Part shown: in pieces, positions 10,422 to 17,969 of the stretch
Layout: the number at the start of each line of letters is the position of its first letter
How positions within the stretch are numbered: the first letter of the stretch is position 1
Assembly: GCA_907163375.1 (NCBI GenBank)
Contig: CAJQUW010000942.1
Location: 29,277-93,276 of the forward strand
Source of the DNA: Prostheceraeus crozeri
Lineage: Eukaryota; Platyhelminthes; Polycladida; Euryleptidae
Reading direction: 5' to 3'
Length of the DNA stretch: 64,000 nt
Position numbers and translations under genes: made by a program
Notes under the pieces: generated by a model
The model's input: only the letters and a program-made list of their open reading frames with translations
Database searches by the model: none
What the model was told of the DNA's origin: nothing

Positions 10422-13265
10422 CCCCCCCCCTCTGGAACGACAGAGGTTGTGGTCTGTCGTGGTGTGCCGGCCAGGTTGGTTCACAACATGTTCGCTGACT
10501 CCCCCCCCCTCTGCAACGACAGAGTGTGAGACTCGAGTGAGTTGGTCCGACCGCCTGGTTGACTTGGGCGACCGTCCAGGTTGACGTGGGCGACCGTCTA
10601 GGTTGACGTGGGCGACCGTCTAGGTTGACATGGGCGACCGTCTAGGTTGTCGTGGATGGTGAAATGGCTGCCAGATTCGGATTCAGCGTAAAATTCTGCA
10701 TCTGTGGTGTGATTTCCAGCTCAATCGGCGAGAAAAACTGTTTCTTCAAATTTTGGCAGAGTTAAAATGTGGGACGTTTTGGTGTGTAGGGCCCAAACGT
10801 ATCCTCGGATGAGAAAACGGAGGCCAGATTCGGATTCAGCGTGAAATTCTGCATCTGTATGGTGAATTTGAAAGCAATCGGAGAGAAAAAATTTTTCGCT
10901 GACGTCCCCCCCCCCTCTGGACAGCTTGCTTCGATTTTGGCTTCCAGTGGACGGATTTTGTCGTGCGATAGCTCGTTTGAAAGCTAAGAGTGAGACGAAT
11001 TCAGTGAAAGAATCGGCTTGTTCCTATCTGTCTTCGTTTAGATGTGAGACGCCATTTAAGATTTTGGGACATTGGCGAAAAACGACAGAGTTAGAATTTG
11101 GGATGTTTTGGGCTGTAGCTTCAAAACGAACCATCGGATGGGAAAACGGATTTCAGATTCGGATTCAGCGTGAAATTCTGCATCTGTATGGTGAGTTTCA
11201 AGTCAATCGGAGAGAAAAAATTTTCAACATTTTTCGAAAAAACGACAGAGTTAGAATTTGGGACGTTTTGGTGTGTAGCACCCAAACGAAGCATCGGATG
11301 AGAAAACGGAGGCCAGATTCGGAATCTACGTGAAATTTTGGGTTAGGAAGGACGTTTCCAGCGAAATCGGAGAGAAAAAATTTTTCGCTGACGTCCCCCC
11401 CCCCTCTGGACAGCTTGCTTCGATTTTGGCTTCCAGTGGACGGATTTTGTCGTGCGATAGCTCGTTTGAAAGCTAAGAGTGAGACAAATTCAGTGAAAGA
11501 ATCGGCTTGTTCCTATCTGTCTTCGTTTAGATGTGAGACGCCATTTAAGATTTTGGGACATTGGCGAAAAACGACAGAGTTAGAATTTGGGATGTTTTGG
11601 GCTCTAGCTTCAAAACGAAGCATCGGATGGGAAAACGGATTTCAGATTCGGATTCAGCGTGAAATTCTGCATCTGTATGGTGAGTTTCAAGTCAATCGGA
11701 GAGAAAAAATTTTCAACATTTTTCGAAAAAACGACAGAGTTAGAATTTGGGACGTTTTGGTGTGTAGCACCCAAACGAAGCATCGGATGAGAAAACGGAG
11801 GCCAGATTCGGAATCTACGTGAAATTTTGGGTTAGGAAGGACGTTTCCAGCGAAATCGGAGAGAAAAAATTTTTCGCTGACGTCCCCCCCCCTTTGTTCT
11901 AACTTTGGTTCTAGTGGACGGATTTTGTTCGTTCGACTTGCATTGGAAAGAGGATGAAACACTGCTCGACCGCATTTTTCGTTGCGAGTCAATCGGAGCA
12001 GCCGTTCAAAAGTTAGAGCGGTTACAAGATTTTAGGTCGGAGCTCGCTTACCTGAAAAAATCCTAAGTGTCAGAGTGACTTTGTATGGGTAAAATTTTGA
12101 AAATTTTCCAAAGTGTGGAATTTCGACCTGGGACCGTCACCAAAACATTTTTCATCAAATTTTGAAATTTCACTGACGTCCCCCCCCCTTTGTTCTAACT
12201 TTGGTTCTAGTGGACGGATTTTGTTCGTTCGACTTGCATTGGAAAGAGGATGAAACACTGCTCGACCGCATTTTTCGTTGCGAGTCAATCGGAGCAGCCG
12301 TTCAAAAGTTAGAGCGGTTACAAGATTTTAGGTCGGAGCTCGCTTACCTGAAAAAATCCTAAGTGTCAGAGTGAGTTTGTATGGGTAAAATTTTGAAAAT
12401 TTTCCAAAGTGTGGAATTTCGACCTGGGACCGTCACCAAAACATTTTTCATCAAATTTTGAAATTTCACTGACGTCCCCCCCCCCTTTGTTCTAACTTTG
12501 GTTCTAGTGGACGGATTTTGTTCGTTCGACTTGCATTGGAAAGAGGATGAAACACTGCTCGACCGCATTTTTCGTTGCGAGTCAATCGGAGCAGCCGTTC
12601 AAAAGTTAGAGCGGTTACAAGATTTTAGGTCGGAGCTCGCTTACCTGAAAAAATCCTAAGTGTCAGAGTGAGTTTGTATGGGAAAAATTTTGAAAATTTT
12701 CCAAAGTGTAGAATTTCGACCTGGGACCGTCACCAAAACATTTTTCATCAAATTTTGAAATTTCACTGACGTCCCCCCCCCTCTGGACAGCTTGCTTCGA
12801 TTTTGGCTTCCAGTGGACGGATTTTGTCGTGCGATAGCTCGTTTGAAAGCTAAGAGTGAGACAAATTCAGTGAAAGAATCGGCTTGTTCCTATCTGTCTT
12901 CGTTTAGATGTGAGATGCCATTTAAGATTTTGGGACATTGGCGAAAAACGACAGAGTTAGAATTTGGGACGTTTTGGGCTCTAGCTTCAAAACGAAGCAT
13001 CGGATGGGAAAACGGATTTCAGATTTGGAATCAGCGTCAGATTCTTTATCTGTATGGTGAGTTTCATGTCAATCGGAGAGTTTCAAGTCATCAGCGAGAA
13101 AAATTTTCAACATTTTTCGGAAAAACGACAGAGTTAGAATTTTTGCGATGGCTGCCTACTGTAGAGCCAAAACGAAGCATCGGATGGGAAAACGGAGGCC
13201 AGATTCGGATTCAGCGTCAAATTCTACATGGAAATGGTGTATTTCCAGCTCAATCGGAGCACTAG
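10422..13265 (+). repeat. Poly-C-punctuated tandem units of the left arm
   Basis: Eight C-runs of 9-10 bases (10422, 10501, 10906, 11395, 11884, 12180, 12476, 12773), most preceded by GACGT. Between them are two unit types. Type A is 489 bp, begins TCTGGACAGCTTGC and occurs at 10916 and 11405, with a variant at 12782. Type B is 296-297 bp, begins TTTGTTCTAACTTTGG and occurs three times from 11893. Both share a core near TAGTGGACGGATTTTGT or its CAGTGGACGG form, so they are related. Open frames inside are by-products of low stop density; I do not regard them as genes. Confidence 0.85.
10556..10648 (+). repeat. 22-bp tandem repeat, four copies
   Basis: About four head-to-tail copies of a 22-bp unit of the form GTTGACGTGGGCGACCGTCTAG, with T/C or G/A differences between copies. 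Mirrored at about 32,443-32,535. It sits between the two outermost poly-C tracts and the first long repeat unit, so it is subterminal. Confidence 0.85.
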
Positions 13266-13334
13266 AACCGGAGATAGACGGGATTTTTAGTGTTTGGATG
13301 ATGGGTATTACGTCATCAGCTGATCGCCACACAC

Positions 13335-13341
13335 TATATAA
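13335..13341 (+). promoter_or_regulatory. P1: TATA box in left arm
   Basis: TATATAA, about 30 bp upstream of a likely start near 13,366. A short exon without ATG follows and ends in a good donor AGAG|GTAGGT at 13389-13390. Structured modules A and B lie in the presumed intron. The same layout (TATA, short noncoding exon, donor, module) is seen at the polymerase promoter P3. The mirror is 29913-29907 on the minus strand. Confidence 0.5.
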
Positions 13342-13643
13342 GCTGGGAACCGACGGAGACTTGTCATTTAGAGGAGAACGATTGTCAGAGGTAGGTCGTC
13401 TCTCTGAGCTCCGATGATAGCTTCGGACATTCCAAATTCCAAGTTTCTGTAAGAAACCGACTTAGAAAATTTCATTGCTGATATCAGCTAAGCCGTCAGA
13501 CTTAGAGGTTCGCCAGGAGATGGCCTTCGTCTCCAGGCCATAAAAGACTCCAAAACTTTAAAGGCTCGTAACTTTGCTTCTACAAGTCCGTTTGACTTGA
13601 TTCAAAAAAGGTTCGGTCGCTATTGACCTGCCCTAAGTGATGG

Positions 13644-13669
13644 ACTACTTATAAAATTTCATAAGTAGT
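13644..13669. repeat. 26-bp near-perfect palindrome
   Basis: ACTACTTATAAAA joined to TTTCATAAGTAGT, 12 of 13 pairs complementary. Its ends read ACTACT...AGTAGT, the same hexamer as the element termini. Mirrored at 29579-29604. It could be a binding or replication site, or a relic of a terminus; only the symmetry is seen. Confidence 0.5.
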
Positions 13670-13799
13670 GCTAAAAAGTTGAAAATTTTAAATTCACTAG
13701 TTTTGGAGGTTTTCTGGGGTTTTCGACCCTGCTGAAGTCAATGAAAGCATTTTTAATGATGTCTGAGCCAGTCTTCTCATGGTATAAGCGGCTTTTCAC

Positions 13800-14060
13800 T
13801 GAAAGCGAGCAAGACACGGAGAGTTTTGCTGTAATATTCCACTGACAGGGTGTTCCTTCGGGACGGCGGACGATGCCGTAGTGATAAGTGTGGCAAGGGA
13901 ATGTGTCATATTTAAGACCGTAACCGCTGGGACAACTCATGTCTCATGTTGGGCATTTGACACAGCTCTCAACGTAGCACTTTGAACGCCAATCGGTTGA
14001 GTCTTAGCTATCTTGTCATGGGTGGCCTCTAAACATCTCCATTGCAAAACGCTGGTGAAT
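13800..14060 (+). ncRNA. Structured module A
   Basis: One of four diverged modules sharing ordered blocks. These are a GTAATAYTCC-like block, a hairpin GTTCC-TTCG-GGAC (13852-13864) with a C(UUCG)G tetraloop, a stem CGGC...GCCG with a variable 7-nt loop (GGACGAT here), a CTCATGTTGGGC block, CTCAACGTAG, and a trailing CCATTGCAAAACG block shared with module C. Stops break any common reading frame among copies, so RNA or DNA structure is the better explanation. It is transcribed in + sense if P1 is used. Mirror 29188-29448, minus. The biochemical role is unknown. Confidence 0.5.
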
Positions 14061-14499
14061 CAAGCTCTCTACGGCTTGCTATCAAGTAGATCAAAGCAAT
14101 AACTTGGGATGTTTCCTCAAGGTTTTCAAGTATGCTGAGTTCAAATCTGCTATCAGATTTCAAATTTAACTAAGACTAAGGCAGCTTTGAGGGGTTAGAT
14201 CCCAGCTACTGTTCACTACCTTTGACTCGGCGTTGCTGTTACCACTTCGGGGCAGTGACAATGATGTCTTCAGCTGTAAAGAGCGGGTATCGGGGAAGAT
14301 CTCTCACTTCCCTAGTGATCAGTACAAGGCCTTCGGGCTGTCGACGGGATCGAGTGCCACTCACTACACTCAAATCTATCATTCCTCACTAAGTGTAAAT
14401 TACTGACTATACATTTGTCCTGCTATCAGGTTATTTTTGACTTGCTATCTAGTTGAATAGTCTCTTGCTATCAAGAGATTCACTTCTACTCATAAAGCA

Positions 14500-14710
14500 C
14501 ATCATCGCTGTAATACCTCCTTTGCTCGAGCGTTCCTTCGGGACGGCGGGTACTGCCGTAGAGGGATTGTGTTGCACGGGTTGTTCGTCGTTTGTTAGAC
14601 CGAAACCTCTGAGCCGTTGCTCATGTTGGGCGTTCGACTTCATACTCAACGTGACGCTTTCTTTCGCCAGGTCAGAGTACTTCAGCCATTCGACAAAGGT
14701 TAGTCTTTAT
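14500..14710 (+). ncRNA. Structured module B
   Basis: Closely related to module D and more distantly to A and C. It has the UUCG hairpin (14532-14544), the CGGC-GGGTACT-GCCG stem, a TTAGACCGAAACCTCTGAGC block, CTCATGTTGGGCGTTCGACT and CTCAACGTGACGC. It is preceded by CTAT-loop hairpins at 14419-14430 and 14461-14478, with an imperfect one at 14440-14453. Mirror 28538-28748, minus. The minus-strand ORF overlapping it (66 codons) is not conserved in frame in A or C, so I do not call it a gene. Confidence 0.5.
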
Positions 14711-14860
14711 GATATGGAGTAGAGTGAAATGTAATTCATTAGATGTCCCTTCAATGATTGCTCCCATGATAAACGTTGATGAGACAAATGAAATGATTCT
14801 CATCTTCCCTTTTCAATGATTGAAATCTACTAACACACTACCGTATAATCGGCCACTATG

Positions 14861-14960
14861 GGGCAAGACATGATAGAGCCTTCAATGCGCTTTGCCCTGG
14901 GCAGTCTTTAGACTGGCGAATACTATCATTAAGTTGAATCTGCTATCAGTCAACTTGAAC
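14861..14960 (+). ncRNA. Pseudoknot-like unit, copy 1
   Basis: About 100 nt also present at 15329-15440. GGGCAA pairs with TTGCCC and ATGATAG pairs with CTATCAT, and the helices interleave (first 5' strand, second 5' strand, first 3' strand, second 3' strand) as in an H-type pseudoknot. A hairpin CAGTC-TTTA-GACTG sits between. It ends in the AAGTTGA...CTG-CTAT-CAG-TCAACTT hairpin (14931-14956), just upstream of the P2 TATA box. Mirrored in the right arm. Confidence 0.45.
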
Positions 14961-14980
14961 GTTGCGTCGCATTAGAGGGG

Positions 14981-14987
14981 TATATAA
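14981..14987 (+). promoter_or_regulatory. P2: TATA box of the 88-codon arm ORF
   Basis: TATATAA, 34 bp upstream of the ATG at 15015. The region between is pyrimidine-rich with a possible initiator near CTCATTCC. The mirror is at 28267-28261 on the minus strand. Position and sequence fit a pol II core promoter with a very short leader. Confidence 0.5.
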
Positions 14988-15014
14988 ACCACTGCCTCTC
15001 ATTCCATTTCAATC

Positions 15015-15281
15015 ATGCAGACGCCGAACAGTCAAGTCAGCTCTCCTCGCGGACCGCAGTTAAGGCCGCGAAATTTATTTGAGGAGTTTGTCAGGCTAGA
15101 GGAGCAAGACAGAGTTTTTAATAATCTTGCTCGGATTGGCAATCCGATGACAGCAACTGCTGTCAATCCAACGGAATGGCGCTACATTCCACTTTTTAGC
15201 CATGTACCAGTTAGTGTGGAAGTCGACAGTGTTACCAAAGAGAGAGTCAAAGACTCTCTCAGTAGAATTGGTAGGGTGTAA
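15015..15281 (+). CDS. 88-residue arm protein, unknown
   Basis: A small ORF with its own TATA box and a short leader. The identical predicted product is encoded in the other arm (28233-27967). No domain is recognised. It is charged, with an amphipathic central part (LFEEFVRLEEQDRVFNNLAR), an arginine- and proline-rich start, and a C-terminus KERVKDSLSRIGRV. The coding sequence is unusually full of inverted repeats: TGACAGCA-AC-TGCTGTCA near 15,148 and GAGAGAGTC-AAA-GACTCTCTC at 15240-15260, so structure may constrain it or the ORF may be incidental. A terminal-protein or regulatory role would be speculation. Confidence 0.4.
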   Translation: MQTPNSQVSSPRGPQLRPRNLFEEFVRLEEQDRVFNNLARIGNPMTATAVNPTEWRYIPLFSHVPVSVEVDSVTKERVKDSLSRIGRV

Positions 15282-15328
15282 GATGACATTACTCCCGAGA
15301 ACGAACCATCGGCTCTCTTAAGGACCAC

Positions 15329-15440
15329 CATGGGGCAAGACATGATAGAACCTCCTCGCGGTTTGCCCTGGGCAGTCTTCGGACTGGCGAATACTATCAT
15401 TAAGTTGAATCTGCTATCAGTCAACTTGAACGTTGCAAAT
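15329..15440 (+). ncRNA. Pseudoknot-like unit, copy 2
   Basis: Second copy of the unit at 14861. GGGCAA (15333-15338) pairs with TTGCCC (15363-15368), ATGATAG (15342-15348) with CTATCAT (15394-15400), and CAGTC-TTCG-GACTG at 15373-15386. The hairpin loop is TTCG here and TTTA in copy 1 while the stem is unchanged. The loop between the helices differs between copies. A CTAT-loop hairpin follows (15402-15427). It leads directly into module C. Confidence 0.45.
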
Positions 15441-15444
15441 GAAG

Positions 15445-15665
15445 TTCGGTGTAATACTTCCTTTCGACGGGCGTTCCTGTAAAGGGCGGCGGTGAAACCC
15501 GTAGCTATGTATACCGCAAGGGACATTTGGCAATGGTCAATCTTGTTAAACCTCTCTGCGTCATGTTTGCAAGTGATTGCCTCTGTCTCAACGTAGTATG
15601 CATTCGCGCCAGGGCGACATTTAGCCAACTGTCGAAGGTTGCCTAAAACTTTCCATTGCATACGT
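15445..15665 (+). ncRNA. Structured module C
   Basis: The most diverged module. It starts GTAATACTTCC like B and D. The UUCG hairpin is replaced by CCT-GTAA-AGG (15477-15486), a GNRA-type loop at the same position. It then shares TTAAACCTCT, CTCAACGTAG and TTTCCATTGCATACG with B or A. The swap of one stable RNA tetraloop class for another at a fixed place argues for a + sense RNA structure. Mirror 27583-27803, minus. The overlapping 159-codon minus-strand ORF (15661-15182) is judged incidental. Confidence 0.5.
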
Positions 15666-15892
15666 TATGAGAACCATGAGTTCTACCTGTCTCTATCAAT
15701 GAGACGAATTGATGAATGGAATGAAATGGGAGGACACTCACGCGCCACACGCAACATAACACACTTCTCTCTTTCGTAGTCTAACAAGCTCTTTACACAT
15801 GGATCGCAGTCGATTGCTATCCCTGTATCAGAAGTGTAAGCTATCTTAATTTTATTTGACACTATTTCATCTATCATCATCGCCCATATGAA

Positions 15893-17250
15893 ATGTTTTA
15901 AGATTTACAAGTTAGAAATAAAGTTTCAATAGTGTATGCGTTAGAAATAAAGGTGTAACTGTTTGTAAAAATAAGATCGCAAGATTTACTAGTTTACAAG
16001 TTAGACTAAGTGTAAATTAAAAATAAAATTATAACTGTTTCAAGAGTTTACAAGTTAGAAATTAAGTTTTAGCTGTTTGTATATCAAAATAAAGTTTCAA
16101 GAGTTTACAAGTTAGAAATAAAGTTTCAATAGTGTATATGTTAGAAATAAAGGTGCAACTGTTTGTAAAAATAAGATCGCAAGATTTACTAGTTTACAAG
16201 TTAGACTAAGTGTAAATTAAAAATAAATTATAACTGTTCACGTGTTAAAGCGTTGATGCAACGATGAACAATTAATAAGCTGAAAAGTTTTAGATTCACT
16301 TTAACATTATCATATGTTTACAGATAGAAATGTATTACAGCAAAGCTACTTCATGAGTTAGTTTGCCAGGAGTGTATCATCTCAAACTTTTACTCCGACT
16401 GTGGAACATTGATTTCCATGATGAAGATTTAAATAGTTAGATTCGATGGCGAACAAGATTTACTAGTTTACAAGTTGGACAAAGTGTTCTACTATTTGTA
16501 AATGAAAGATATCATTTCAACAGTTTACCAGTTAGAAATAAAGTTTCAACAGTCTACAAGTTAAAAATAAAATTATAACTGTTTCAAGAGTTTACAAGTT
16601 AGAAATTAATTTTTAATGGTGTATACGTTAGAAATAAAGTTTTAGCTGTTTGTATATCAAAATGAAGTTTCAAGAGTTTACCAGTTAGAAATAAAATGAA
16701 GGTTCACCAGTTTACAAGTTAAGAATAAAGTTCTATCTGTTTGTATGTTAGAAATAAAACAAAGTTTCAACCGTTTACAAGTTAAAATAAAGTTTTATCT
16801 GTTTGTATGTTAGAAATAAAACATAGTTTCAACCGTTAACAAGTTAAAAATAAGGTTTCAATAGTTTGCGAGTTAAGAATGAAGTTTCAATAGTGTGTGT
16901 ATATTAAGAATAAAGTTTTATCTGTTTGTATGTTATAAATAAAATGAAGCTTCACCAGTTTACAAGTTAAGAATAAAGTTCTATCTGCTTGTATGTTAGA
17001 AATAAAACAAAGTTTCAACCGTTAACAAGTTAAAAATAAAGTTTCAATAGTTTACAAGTTAAGAATAAAGCTTCAATGGTGTATACGTTAGAAATAAAGT
17101 TTTAGCTGTTTGTATATCAAAATAAAGTTTCAAGAGTTTACAAATTAGAAATAAAGTTTCAATAGTGTATATGTTAGAAATAAAGGTGTGACTGTTATTA
17201 AAAAATAAGATCGCAAGATTTACTAGTTTACAAGTTAGACTAAGTGTATG
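15893..17250 (+). repeat. AT-rich minisatellite, left
   Basis: An irregular array of roughly 28-32-bp monomers of the type GTTTACAAGTTAGAAATAAAG alternating with GTTTGTATGTTAGAAATAAAG. It is interrupted at about 16,240-16,440 by a non-repetitive block that is also present in the right arm. It lies between module C and the unique core. The repeat strand is purine-rich, with A far above T in places. Confidence 0.9.
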
Positions 17251-17466
17251 AGTAAGCTCTGAATACATAAGATATAGTAAAATCATCAACGAATAAATCA
17301 TATCGCAATAGGAATGTACATTGACAGATTCAAATAGATGCTCATACGTTCATAAAAGAGAGTTTGTGACATCAGCATTAATTGGAAGTGCGTGAGCGCA
17401 CTGGAAACTCCTGATCGTCTTGTGATTGGACGAGACGTCTCATCCATTCACCGCTTAGGAAAATCT

Positions 17467-17473
17467 TATAAAA
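17467..17473 (+). promoter_or_regulatory. P3: TATA box of the polymerase gene
   Basis: TATAAAA with a probable start near 17,497 (TCTTCACATT). A noncoding first exon ends at AAG|GTGAGT (17515-17516). A 5'-UTR intron of 420 bp (17516-17935, acceptor TTTTCAG) follows and holds module D and three CTAT-loop hairpins. The next exon carries the ATG at 17970. Confidence 0.6.
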
Positions 17474-17614
17474 GGTAGTGCACCAGCTCTACTCTTCACA
17501 TTTATCTTTCATAAGGTGAGTGTTGGTGAGCTCCCGCTATCAGGTTGTTTTGACTTGCTATCAAGTTGAATAGTCTCTTGCTATCAAGAGTTTCACTTCT
17601 GCTCATAAAGCATA

Positions 17615-17830
17615 TCATCGCTGTAATACTTCCTTTGCTCGAGCGTTCCTTCGGGACGGCGGGTACTGCCGTAGAGGGATTGCGTTGCACGGGTTGTTTG
17701 TCGTTTGTTAGACCGAAACCTCTGAGCTGTTGCTCATGTTGGGCGTTCGACTTCATACTCAACGTGACACTTTCTCTCGTCAGGTCAGAGTACTTTAGCC
17801 ATTCGACAAGGGTTAGTCTTTATGGTATGG
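17615..17830 (+). ncRNA. Structured module D, inside the 5'-UTR intron
   Basis: About 90 percent like module B by eye, and the only module in the unique core. UUCG hairpin at 17644-17656, stem CGGC-GGGTACT-GCCG, and the same CTCATGTTGGGCGTTCGACT and CTCAACGTGAC blocks. CTAT-loop hairpins precede it at 17533-17544, 17553-17566 and 17575-17590. The B-to-D change of CTTGCTATCTAG to CTTGCTATCAAG restores pairing in D. Location in the leader intron of the polymerase gene suggests a cis-acting role in splicing, export, translation or packaging (inference). Confidence 0.5.
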
Positions 17831-17969
17831 AGCATTTCGAAGTGTTGATTGACTCATGTTCATTGAATGACTATTCACATGATCATCATAGGTAAAATGA
17901 AATAAATCTTACGTATCCTTTTCAGTGAATTTGCCTTCAACGTCGAATCTAACTACTTTAATCTTCGAT

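Larger units (their letters stand above)
10387..17245 (+). repeat. Left inverted arm of the 22-kb element
   Basis: The arm runs from the AGTAGTAA terminus through the poly-C repeat units, promoter P1, structured modules A and B, promoter P2 and the 88-codon ORF, module C, and into the AT-rich minisatellite. It matches the right arm in inverse orientation almost base for base outside the minisatellite. Predicted ORF translations are identical apart from rare changes. The main differences are one repeat unit (489 bp here, 330 bp on the right) and minisatellite length. Confidence 0.92.

Noticed and set aside
10926-13265. Repeated 135-157-codon ORFs in the poly-C units
   Set aside because: They follow the tandem units, differ in length with unit truncation, run through subterminal repeats, and show no domain or start context. 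They are better explained by low stop density.
13671-15661. Minus-strand ORFs over modules A, B and C (66-159 codons)
   Set aside because: The frames do not correspond when the modules are aligned, and stops interrupt the equivalent positions. Stem and tetraloop conservation on the other strand explains the similarity better.
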